Below, one piece after another: positions 8,418 to 15,800 of a stretch of DNA of 17,705 nt. Position 1 is the first letter of the stretch. Every line of letters starts with the position of its first letter. This DNA is from an uncultured Dysosmobacter sp. (GTDB lineage Bacteria; Bacillota; Clostridia; Oscillospirales; Oscillospiraceae). Where the stretch lies: positions 1 to 17,705 of the forward strand of contig CAKSVQ010000034.1 of the NCBI GenBank assembly GCA_934504065.1, written 5' to 3'. The translations under genes were made by a program, and so were the position numbers. The notes beneath the pieces were generated by a model that saw only the letters and a list, made by a program, of their open reading frames with translations, had not been told where the DNA came from and searched no databases.

Positions 8418-8451
8418 GCACAACTTTACCCAAAGTCCCCACTTTTCCCCA
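8418..8451 (-). promoter_or_regulatory. MraZ-box operator: direct repeats TGGGG, TGGGG, TGGGT (plus degenerate TGTGC)
   Basis: Read on the minus strand, TGGGG (8447-8451), TGGGG (8437-8441), TGGGT (8428-8432) and a degenerate TGTGC (8418-8422) follow at 10, 9 and 10 base steps. This is the arrangement reported for MraZ binding sites. They start just downstream of the predicted -10, so bound MraZ would block its own promoter. Confidence 0.8.
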
Positions 8452-8463
8452 CCATGTATTTTG

Positions 8464-8492
8464 AGTATAAGCAAATCCCACTTGGATTGCAA
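8464..8492 (-). promoter_or_regulatory. Promoter of the dcw operon (mraZ)
   Basis: Minus-strand TTGCAA (8487-8492), 17-base spacer, TATACT (8464-8469). Predicted transcript start is about 8457, giving a leader of about 90 bases that contains the MraZ repeats and the mraZ ribosome site. Confidence 0.7.
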
Positions 8493-8563
8493 GGATTTTT
8501 TTTCAACAGGAACTGTGGAAAACTCTGCACTTTTCCCCTTTTTTCGGAAAATCCGGTCAAATT

Positions 8564-8577
8564 CGATCAAACGTTCG
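8564..8577. promoter_or_regulatory. LexA-box-like dyad
   Basis: CGATCAAACGTTCG differs by one base from the Gram-positive LexA box CGAAC-RNRY-GTTCG. It lies between the rsmD-operon terminator and the mraZ promoter, about 72 bases upstream of the mraZ -35. No promoter overlaps it that I can see, so it may be chance. Confidence 0.25.
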
Positions 8578-8609
8578 ATTGGTTGCCACTGGTTGACGTA
8601 AAACGTGAA

Positions 8610-8645
8610 AAAGCGCCCGGCACAACATCTTGTGCCGGGCGCTTT
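8610..8645. terminator. Bidirectional intrinsic terminator after the rsmD-coaD operon
   Basis: A 16-bp perfect stem (core GCGCCCGGCACAA, 4-base loop CATC) with A/T edges. On the minus strand it ends in TTTTT, stopping transcripts from the coiled-coil gene upstream and insulating the mraZ promoter. Confidence 0.9.
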
Positions 8646-8750
8646 GTTTCTTCTCTTCTTATACCAGATACAGTATCCACAGGAAAAGTTTCGCCGAAAA
8701 CATTGTCGTTTTTCACAAACTTTTCTTGCCTGTTTTGGTCGTTTTGCCGC
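8646..8750. other. Spacer with no gene between the coiled-coil gene and its terminator
   Basis: These 105 bases, part of the 382-base gene-free stretch 8369-8750, are AT-rich. They hold only a short GATAC-a-GTATC dyad (about 8665-8675). I see no open frame, RNA gene or clear regulatory site. The rest of the stretch holds the terminator, a LexA-like dyad, the dcw promoter and MraZ repeats. Confidence 0.5.
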
Positions 8751-9275
8751 TTAGGCGTCATCCTCTCCGCTGGCGGCGTTCCGGGCGTCCAATTTCTCCC
8801 GCTGCTCCTGCATTTTTGCGGCGGAAGCACTGCGGAACTGCACCCGGGACTGCTTCACCTCGTCCAGCGCGGCCTGCACCGCTTCCTCCGTCCGGGCCAG
8901 CGCGTCCTCGGCGTATTCATTGGCCACCTGATAGAGCTGGCGGGACCGCTCCTCCGCCCGGGCCACGATCTTGCGGGCCTTTTCCTTGGCGGCGTAGAGC
9001 ACCTCGCTTTCCGAGACTTTGGTCTTGGCTTCCAGCTCCGCCTGGCGCATCATGCGCTCCACATCGTGCTTGGCATCCTCCACAAATTTATCCCGGGCGG
9101 CCAGCAGCTCCTGCGCCCGCTTGATCTCCACAGGCAGCGCGGCCCTCAGCTCGTCCAGCATATCCAGCATTTCATCCCGGTCCACCATGCTCATGTTGGG
9201 TTTGAGCGCGGGGGCCTTGGCGTCCTCAATGCGTTCATAGAGCATATCGATCAGGCGGTTGATGTCGTTTGCCAT
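8751..9275 (-). CDS. Coiled-coil protein of unknown function, ATPase-subunit-like (conserved after coaD in Clostridia)
   Basis: 174 residues from ATG 9275, with AAGGA about 9 bases upstream. The N-terminus (1-27) is followed by a conserved-looking segment MVDRDEMLDMLDELRAALP (30-48). Then comes a long, almost unbroken charged helix rich in Ala, Glu, Lys and Arg (about 50-165) with repeated A-E-x-x-A patterns. No membrane segment, signal peptide, P-loop or cysteine. Such proteins are often labelled ATPase or V-type ATPase subunit H from helix composition alone; there is no sign of ATP hydrolysis here. DivIVA-like scaffold behaviour is possible but not shown. It is the last gene of the rsmD-coaD operon, 4 bases after coaD, and is followed by the terminator at 8610-8645. 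Confidence 0.8.
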   Translation of the reverse strand: MANDINRLIDMLYERIEDAKAPALKPNMSMVDRDEMLDMLDELRAALPVEIKRAQELLAARDKFVEDAKHDVERMMRQAELEAKTKVSESEVLYAAKEKARKIVARAEERSRQLYQVANEYAEDALARTEEAVQAALDEVKQSRVQFRSASAAKMQEQREKLDARNAASGEDDA

Positions 9276-9279
9276 ACTT

Positions 9280-9771
9280 TTATCCTTCCTTCTTCTCTTT
9301 CATTTCCCGCACAAGGGGAATGATGGCCTGCGGCAAATATTTTTCCAGCGGCTGGCGGTAAGAGATCATCTCCCGCGCCATGGAAGAGCTGAAGTGCTGA
9401 TAGGCCGGACTGGCCGGCAGCAGCAGCGTTTCCAGCCCCGGATGGATGCCCCGGTTGATCAGGGCCATCTGATATTCCACGTCCATATCCGTCACATTGC
9501 GGATGCCCCGCACAATCACATTGGCCCCGTGGGAAACGGCGAAATCCGCCAGAAGGCCGGGGAACAGCTCCGCCTCCACATTGGGAAGCTCCGCCACGGC
9601 GGTGCGCACCAGCAGCAGCTTCTGCTCCGGCGTGAACATCTGGTTCTTCTTCTCCGCGTTGGGGCTGACGCACACATACACCCGGTCAAAAATCGTGGCG
9701 GCCCGGCTGATAATATCCAAATGCCCCAGCGTGATGGGGTCGAAGCTGCCGGAACAGATTGCAGTTTTCAT
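9280..9771 (-). CDS. coaD: Pantetheine-phosphate adenylyltransferase (CoaD)
   Basis: Catalyses 4'-phosphopantetheine + ATP to dephospho-CoA, the penultimate step of CoA synthesis. 163 residues, the normal length. Nucleotidyltransferase motifs: GSFDPITLGH (8-17, with the TxGH signature), the basic RGIRNVTDMDVEYQMA (88-103) and SSSMARE (127-133), matching the family's ISSSxVKE segment. The ATG at 9771 overlaps the rsmD stop as ATGA, so translation is coupled. The rsmD-coaD pair is widely conserved in Firmicutes. Confidence 0.98.
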   Translation of the reverse strand: MKTAICSGSFDPITLGHLDIISRAATIFDRVYVCVSPNAEKKNQMFTPEQKLLLVRTAVAELPNVEAELFPGLLADFAVSHGANVIVRGIRNVTDMDVEYQMALINRGIHPGLETLLLPASPAYQHFSSSMAREMISYRQPLEKYLPQAIIPLVREMKEKKEG

Positions 9772-10340
9772 GGGATCGATTCCTCGTTTTCTTCGTTTCC
9801 GCTCCTCCGGTACAGGGTCAGTCCGATCTTGCCATAGCGGTAGGTGCGGTGGAGACGGTAAGGCGCTGTCAGCGCCGGGAGCGTCCGCTCCGCCGGATGC
9901 TCCGTTAAGATTATACCATGCGGCGCAAGAATGTCAAACCTTGCGATGTGGGCGATGATCGGCTCTAAAAGTCCCGCGGCATACGGCGGGTCCAGCAGGA
10001 TCAGATCAAACTTCTCCCGCACGCTTTTGAGGTATTCCAGCGAATCTCCCGCCACCACCTGCCCACGGCTGGAAAGCCCGGTGACCGTGAGATTTTCCCG
10101 GATGAGCTTCACCGCGTCAGCCCGCCGATCCACAAACACCGCCGAAGCCGCACCGCGGCTGAGGCACTCGATGCCCAGCTGTCCCGTTCCCGCGAACAGG
10201 TCCAGCACCCGGCGGCCTTCAATGTCGAATTGGAGGATGTTGAACATCCCCTCTTTCACCCGGTCGGTGGTGGGGCGGGTCTCCATCCCCTCCAGCTCTC
10301 CCAAACGGCGTCCTCTTGCCGAGCCGGTGATCACACGCAT
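9768..10340 (-). CDS. rsmD: 16S rRNA (guanine(966)-N(2))-methyltransferase RsmD
   Basis: SAM-dependent methyltransferase acting on G966 of 16S rRNA in the assembled small subunit. 190 residues from ATG 10340, with AAGGAGG 7 bases upstream; MRVITGSARGRRL is the standard N-terminus. The frame continues open to 10466 without support. Motifs: RPTTDRVKEGMFNIL (22-36), SAM-binding VLDLFAGTGQLGIE (45-58), LDPPY catalytic motif (116-120). The acidic tail GNEENEESIP is not conserved in the family as far as I know. First gene of a three-gene operon; divergent from the Asp23-fakA operon. Confidence 0.97.
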   Translation of the reverse strand: MRVITGSARGRRLGELEGMETRPTTDRVKEGMFNILQFDIEGRRVLDLFAGTGQLGIECLSRGAASAVFVDRRADAVKLIRENLTVTGLSSRGQVVAGDSLEYLKSVREKFDLILLDPPYAAGLLEPIIAHIARFDILAPHGIILTEHPAERTLPALTAPYRLHRTYRYGKIGLTLYRRSGNEENEESIP

Positions 10341-10413
10341 CCGCGCTCCTCCTTTTTCCCGCGCCGCCCGCTTATTGTTTGAAGCACGGCTGCAAGCGCT
10401 TTCTTTCATTTTT

Positions 10414-10442
10414 ATTTTACGGCAAAACGGCCTGTATTTCAA
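10414..10442 (-). promoter_or_regulatory. Promoter of rsmD-coaD operon
   Basis: Minus-strand TTGAAA (10437-10442), 17-base spacer, TAAAAT (10414-10419), five of six matches in each box. The predicted leader is about 65 bases. Confidence 0.65.
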
Positions 10443-10501
10443 TACTTTTTCCCCCACCCCCACCATTTCTTTTCCCTGCCGGAGACTGTGATTTTTTAGG
10501 C

Positions 10502-10530
10502 TTGTACTTTACAGAGGAATCGTATATAAT
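10502..10530 (+). promoter_or_regulatory. Promoter of the Asp23-fakA operon
   Basis: TTGTAC (10502-10507), 17-base spacer, perfect TATAAT (10525-10530). Transcript start is predicted near 10537. It diverges from the rsmD promoter with about 60 bases between the two -35 boxes. Confidence 0.75.
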
Positions 10531-10554
10531 GAATGTCTAAAAGTGCGTTCCAAC

Positions 10555-10574
10555 GGGCGGCGTTTTTGCCGCCC
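10555..10574 (+). promoter_or_regulatory. Leader hairpin upstream of the Asp23-family gene
   Basis: GGGCGGC and GCCGCCC form a perfect 7-bp stem with a GTTTTT loop about 18 bases into the predicted leader. No T tract follows, so it is not a terminator; it ends 30 bases before the start codon, just ahead of the ribosome site. Confidence 0.45.
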
Positions 10575-10604
10575 CCGCCAATTAAGGAAAGAAAGGACGT
10601 TCTC

Positions 10605-10955
10605 ATGATCCAATTCAAATCTGAACAAGGTGAGATCTCCGTCAGCAGCGCCGTGTTCTCCAACATCACGGGCATGGCTGCCACCAACTGCTTCGGCGTC
10701 AAAGGCATGGCCTACCGCTCCATGACCGACGGACTGGTGCACCTGCTGCGCCGGGAAGCCATGAGCAAGGGCGTCAGCATCACATATCACGACGACAACT
10801 CCATCTCCATCGAACTTCACATCATTGTGGAAAACGGCGTCAACATCCCTGCGGTGTGCCGCTCCATCATGAGCGAGGTGCGCTACGTGGTCACCAAAAA
10901 CACGGGCGTGCCCGTGCAGGCCGTGGATGTCTGCGTCGATTCCATGACCCTGTGA
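10605..10955 (+). CDS. Asp23/Gls24 family envelope stress-response protein (YloU-like)
   Basis: 116 residues from ATG 10605, with AAAGGA 7 bases upstream; the open frame extends back to 10533 without support. The fold family (DUF322) is recognised from the pattern GEISVSSAVFSNITGMAA near the N-terminus (9-26), then the GVKGMAY segment, a central V-SITYHDDNSISIELHIIVE strand pair (about 57-77) and the C-terminal VDVCVDSM. In Staphylococcus and Streptococcus related proteins are abundant and linked to cell-envelope stress; the exact role of YloU is not known. No membrane segment. It lies 16 bases upstream of fakA, the same order as yloU-yloV in Bacillus subtilis, suggesting a link with membrane lipid or fatty-acid supply. 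Confidence 0.92.
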   Translation: MIQFKSEQGEISVSSAVFSNITGMAATNCFGVKGMAYRSMTDGLVHLLRREAMSKGVSITYHDDNSISIELHIIVENGVNIPAVCRSIMSEVRYVVTKNTGVPVQAVDVCVDSMTL

Positions 10956-10971
10956 GGAGGAAGCAACGAAT

Positions 10972-12651
10972 ATGAACGAACAGATCACCGGCGCGCTCTT
11001 TAAACGGATGGTGCTCCACGGAGCCGCCTCCATCACCGCGCAGAAACAAGCCATCAACGACCTCAACGTCTTCCCCGTGCCCGATGGGGACACCGGGACC
11101 AATATGTCCATGACCATCGGCACCGCCGTCACCGAGCTTTGCAAGGCGGAGCCCACCACGGTCACCAAGGCCGCCGACCTCACCGCCTCCGCCCTGCTGC
11201 GGGGCGCCCGGGGCAACTCCGGCGTGATCCTCTCCCTGCTCTTCCGCGGCCTTTCCAAGGGCCTCAAGGGCATGGAAACGGCAGACGCCGCCGCCTTTGC
11301 CGCCGCCATGCAGGAGGGCGTTTCCGCCGCCTATAAGGCGGTGATGAAGCCCGCCGAGGGCACGGTGCTCACCGTTTCCCGCCTTGCCGCAAAGCGGGCG
11401 GTGGACGTGGCCGCCGAGGGCGAGACCGATCTGGAAGCGCTGCTCTCCGAGGCCCTGAAGGAGGGCTGGGACGCGCTGGCCCAGACCACCGACATGAACC
11501 CCGTTTTGAAAAAGGCCGGGGTGGTGGACGCTGGCGGCAAGGGCTATCTCCTGATCCTAGAGGGAATGCTGGCCGAGCTGCGGGGCGAGCCCATGCCGGA
11601 GACCGCCGCCGAGGGCGCGCAGGAAAAGGCTGACTTCGCTGCGCTGAACGAAGAGGACATCACCTTCACCTTTGACACGGTGTTCATCGTCCGCAAGACC
11701 ATGAACAAGCCCCTTGAGCCCCTGCGGGCCTATCTCAGCAGCATTGGCGACAGTCTGGTCATCGGCGAGGACGACGAGGCCTTTAAGGTCCACGTCCACA
11801 CCGACATTCCCGGCTCTGCGCTGAACGAGGCCCAGAAGTACGGCACGCTGGAGCTGGCAAAAATCGAAAACATGCGCACGCAGGCGCAGGATCTGGCCGC
11901 CGGACGCAAGGCTCAGAGCACCGACGATCTGGACGCCGTAGAGGCCGAGCTGGAAGCTCCCGCCGCCCCTGCCGCTCCCGCCCAGCCGGAAAAGCCCTAT
12001 GGCTTCCTTGCTGTGTGCGCGGGTGACGGTCTTGCCGCCGTGTTTCAGGATCTGGGCGCGGACGGCGTGGTCTCCGGCGGGCAGACCATGAACCCCTCCA
12101 CCGAGAGCATTCTGGCCGGGGTGGAAAAGATTCCCGCCGAAACAGTGTTTATCCTGCCCAACAACGGCAACATCATCATGGCCGCGCAGCAGTGCGCCGC
12201 CCTGACGGAGAAAAAGATCGTGGTCATCCCCACCAAGACCGTGCCGCAGGGCATCACCGCCATGATGAACGTGGACTTTGAAGCCCCCGATGCCGAAAGC
12301 ATTGCCGCCGCCATGAACGAATCCCTCTCCACTGTCACCACCGCCCAGATCACCTACGCCGCCCGCAATTCCGATTTCGACGGCTTTGACATCAAGGAAG
12401 GGGACTATCTGGCGCTGGAAGAGGGCAAGCTCTTTGGGACCGACGCTTCGCTGGACGCGCTGCTGGATAAGCTGGCGGGCGACGCGCTGGAGCGCCAGTC
12501 CAGCTTCATCTCTTTGTACTTCGGCGAAGACGTGAGCGAAGAGGACGCACAGAAGGCCGCGCAGATATTCGAGACCCGCTGCCCCGACGCAGAGGTAGCC
12601 GTCCTCTCCGGCGGCCAGCCTGTTTACTATTATATTATCTCCATGGAATAA
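10972..12651 (+). CDS. fakA: Fatty acid kinase catalytic subunit FakA (YloV/DAK2 family)
   Basis: Kinase that phosphorylates FakB-bound exogenous fatty acids to acyl phosphates feeding phospholipid synthesis. 559 residues, close to the usual 550. Start ATG 10972 follows GGAGGAAG. Domains: DAK2 nucleotide-binding domain (about 1-205) with NVFPVPDGDTGTNM (32-45, metal-binding Asp residues) and GARGNSGVI (78-86); middle domain (about 225-320) with HVHTDIPG (274-281), whose HxH pair is a family hallmark; an Ala/Pro linker (about 328-342); and a C-terminal domain (343-559) with QTMNPSTESIL (371-381), LPNNGNII (395-402) and PTKTVPQGITAM (420-431). No FakB (DegV-family) gene is in the window, so its lipid-binding partner must be encoded elsewhere. 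Followed at once by a terminator. Confidence 0.95.
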   Translation: MNEQITGALFKRMVLHGAASITAQKQAINDLNVFPVPDGDTGTNMSMTIGTAVTELCKAEPTTVTKAADLTASALLRGARGNSGVILSLLFRGLSKGLKGMETADAAAFAAAMQEGVSAAYKAVMKPAEGTVLTVSRLAAKRAVDVAAEGETDLEALLSEALKEGWDALAQTTDMNPVLKKAGVVDAGGKGYLLILEGMLAELRGEPMPETAAEGAQEKADFAALNEEDITFTFDTVFIVRKTMNKPLEPLRAYLSSIGDSLVIGEDDEAFKVHVHTDIPGSALNEAQKYGTLELAKIENMRTQAQDLAAGRKAQSTDDLDAVEAELEAPAAPAAPAQPEKPYGFLAVCAGDGLAAVFQDLGADGVVSGGQTMNPSTESILAGVEKIPAETVFILPNNGNIIMAAQQCAALTEKKIVVIPTKTVPQGITAMMNVDFEAPDAESIAAAMNESLSTVTTAQITYAARNSDFDGFDIKEGDYLALEEGKLFGTDASLDALLDKLAGDALERQSSFISLYFGEDVSEEDAQKAAQIFETRCPDAEVAVLSGGQPVYYYIISME

Positions 12652-12682
12652 ACGCGTCAGAAAATCACCAATCTGCTATTTG

Positions 12683-12718
12683 AAATCCGTCCCGGAACGA
12701 ATGTTCCGGGACGGATTT
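12683..12718 (+). terminator. Intrinsic terminator of the Asp23-fakA operon
   Basis: Perfect 16-bp stem (AAATCCGTCCCGGAAC, loop GAAT) 31 bases after the fakA stop, followed by ATTTGTTG. Convergent with the PFOR terminator next to it. Confidence 0.9.
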
Positions 12719-12726
12719 ATTTGTTG

Positions 12727-12764
12727 AAAAACGCAGCAGGCCGGGCAAAGGCCCGGCCTGCTGC
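12727..12764 (-). terminator. Intrinsic terminator of the PFOR gene
   Basis: Perfect 14-bp GC-rich stem (12733-12746 with 12751-12764, core GCAGCAGGCCGGGC, 4-base loop) followed on the minus strand by TTTTT (12727-12731). It lies 87 bases past the PFOR stop. A weaker AT-rich 7-bp hairpin (12805-12824, TAAAACT/AGTTTTA) lies between the stop and this terminator. Confidence 0.9.
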
Positions 12765-12850
12765 CGCAAGGGGAATTGAGAGAGTTGAGAGAGTGAAGAG
12801 TTTATAAAACTGGCAAGAGTTTTACAACTTACAACAATAAGAGGGGCCAA

Positions 12851-15800
12851 TCAGCCTTCGTTATAGCTCTTTTCCAGCCGGACGTAGGTCTTATACCGCT
12901 CGTCAGCTTCGCGCTGAGCCTCGGCAAAGAGCTTTTCGGCGATCTGGGGATACTTGACCTTCAATCCGGCATAGCGGACCTCGCCGTCCAGGAACTCCAT
13001 CACGGGGCGGGAGGGCTTCTTATAATCCAGAGAGAAGGGCTTTTCGGCCTTGTCGGGGTTATAACGGTACAGGGGCCACAGGCCGCACTCCACGGCCTTC
13101 TTCATCTCGGCCTGCACGTTGTTCATGCCAGCCTTGATGCCGTGGTTGATGCAGGGTGCGTAGGCAATGACGATGGAGGGGCCCTTGTGCTCCACAGCCT
13201 CGGTAACGGCCTTCATCAGCTGGCCGGGGTTCGCGCCCATGGCAACGGATGCAACGTACACGTTGGGATAAGTCATCATCAGGCGGCCCAGGTCCTTCTT
13301 GGCGGTCTTCTTGCCGCCGTCGGCAAACTTGGCGGAAGCGCCCACAGGCGTTGCCTTGGAGGACTGTCCGCCGGTGTTGGAGTAAACCTCGGTATCCACC
13401 ACGAAGACATTGATGTCCTCACCGGAGGCCATCACGTGGTCCAGTCCACCGTAGCCGATGTCGTAAGCCCAGCCGTCACCGCCGAAGAGCCAGACCACCT
13501 TCTTGCTGAGCTGGTCCTTGTGCAGCAGCAGCTCGTCCACCAGCGCCTTGGCCTCGCCGGAGACCTGTGCGGCTTCCAGCTCCTTGACCAGCGCCTTGGT
13601 GTCTTCAAAGTTGGTGTCCAGATCGTCGAAGGAGGCAAGCCACTGGTTGCAGGCAGCAGCCAGCGTCCCGTCGATCAGGGGCAGCAGCTGCTCCACGCGC
13701 ATCTTCACGTTGTTGCGCCGCTGCTTGACGGCCAGCGTCATGCCGAGGCCGTTTTCGGCCTGATCTTCAAAGAGGGTGGCGTACCACGTGGGGCCGCGGC
13801 CTTCCTTGTTCACCGTGTAGGCAAGAGAGGGGAACGCGCCGGCCCACGCGGTGGAGCAGCCCACGCCGTTGACCCAGTAGGTCTTCTCGCCGTAGAGCTG
13901 GGTGAGGAGCTTTGCATAGGGAGTCTCGCCGCAACCTGCGCAGGCACCGGAGAACTCCACCAGCGGCTGATAGAACTGGCTGCCCTTGAGGGTCTTGCGG
14001 TCGAACAGGCCCGGCTTATCGCTGAGGGACAGGGCATAGTTCCAGTTGGTCTCGTCATACATCGTGTCATCCACAGGCTGCATGGTGAGCGCCTTGTCCT
14101 TGGCAAGGCAGGAAGCGGCGCAGGAGCCGCAGCCCGTGCAGTCCATGGTGCTGACCTGAATGCGGTACTTCATGCCCGCGGCGCCCTTGGCGTCCACCAT
14201 CTCGAATCCGGCGGGAGCGGCCTTGGCCTCCTCGTCGTTGACAAGATAGGCGCGGATGGCGGCATGGGAGCAGACGAACGTGCACTGGTTGCACTGCAGG
14301 CACTTGTTGGGGTCCCAGTTGGGCAGCGTGCTGGCAATGCCGCGCTTGTCGTACTTGGAGGTGCCCATGGGATAGGTGCCATCCTGATAAGGCACCAGAG
14401 CGGAAACAGGCAGGTCGTCGCCGCGCTGACGGTTGCAGGGAATGACGATGTTCTTCACCACATCGGGCAGGTTCTCGTCCACCGTGCGCTCATCCACAGC
14501 GTTGGCCCAGGAGGCGGGGATCTCCACCTTGACGGGGCTGTTGATGCCCGCGTCCACGGCGGCCAGATTCATGTTGACCACCTTTTCGCCCTTCTTGGCA
14601 TAGGTCTTCTGAGCGGCTTCCTTCATGTAGCGGACGGCGTCGTCCACAGGCATGACGTTGGAGAGCTTGAAGAACGCGGCCTGCAAAATGAGGTTGGCGT
14701 GGTTGCCAAGGCCCAGCTCCCGGGCGATCTTGTTGGCGTCCACGGTATAGAACTGCACGTTGTGCTCCGCCATGTACTTCTTCACATCGCCGGGCAGGTT
14801 CTTCTCCAGTTCTTCCCCGCTCCAGGAGGTGTTCAGCAGGAAGGTGCCGCCGTCCTTGATCTCATGGATCATATCGTACTTGGCCATGTAGGACTGGGAA
14901 TGGCAGGCCAGGAAGTCCGCCGCCTTGATGAGGTAAGTGGAGCGGATAGGGCTCTTGGAAAAGCGCAGGTGGCTCTTGGTGATGCCGTAGGACTTCTTGG
15001 AGTCATACTCGAAATAAGCCTGCGTATACATTCCGGCGTGGTCGCCGATGATCTTGGCGGAGTTCTTGTTGGCGCCCACGGTGCCGTCGCTGCCGAGGCC
15101 CCAGAACTTGCAGGAAACGGTGTCGGCAGACTCGGTGACCAGCGGCTCGTGGACCTCCAGAGAGAGGTGGGTCACATCGTCGTTGATGCCGATGGTGAAC
15201 ATCTGCTTGCCGTTTTCATCGTTCATGTTGTCAAACACGCTCTTGATCTGGGCGGGGGTCACGTCCTTGCAGGCAAGGCCGTAGCGGCCGCCATAGATCT
15301 TGGGAGCGGCGGGATCGTTGGCATACGCCGCGCACACGTCCAGATAGACAGCGCCGGCGATGGCGCCCGGCTCCTTGGAGCGGTCCATGGCCGCGATCTT
15401 CTTCACGGTCTTGGGCATGGCGCTGAGGAAATACTTCATGTCGAAGGGACGGAACAAGTGGATCTGCAGCATGCCGACCTTTTCGCCCTTGGCGTTGAGG
15501 TAGTCCACCACTTCGCGGGTGGCCTCGCAGGCGGAACCCATCAGCACGATGACGCGCTCGGCATCCTCCGCACCGTAGTAATTGAAAATGTGGTAATCCC
15601 GTCCGGTGATCTTATTGATGCCCTGCATATAGCCCTCCACGATGCCGGGAATGGCATTGTAGGTGGCGTTGTTGGCCTCCTGAGACTGGAAGTACACATC
15701 GGGGCCCTGCACGGTGGTGCGGTGCAGCGGATGCTCGGGGTTCATGGCGATCTGGTGATAGGCCTCCAGTGCGTCATGGTCCATCAGCCCCGCCACGGCG

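Noticed and set aside
8500..8680. DnaA-box-like sequences (TGTGGAAAA near 8515, TATCCACAGG near 8669)
   Set aside because: Each has a mismatch to TTATCCACA, they are only two, and there is no dnaA/dnaN context or AT-rich unwinding region, so an origin is not supported.
8567..8830. 87-codon minus-strand frame overlapping the end of the coiled-coil gene
   Set aside because: It reads through the terminator at 8610-8645 and has no ribosome site; considered as a possible small gene but unsupported.
8334..9323. 329-codon plus-strand frame across the mraZ leader and the coiled-coil gene
   Set aside because: Runs through a 16-bp terminator and the dcw promoter and is antisense to a gene with a good ribosome site.
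10446..10475. G-rich run on the minus strand (GGTGGGGGTGGGGG), possible G-quadruplex
   Set aside because: There are not four separated G runs of three or more, so a standard quadruplex is not predicted.
10509..11309. 266-codon minus-strand frame opposite the Asp23 gene and the start of fakA
   Set aside because: Crosses a promoter, a leader and two real genes; translation is without recognisable domains.
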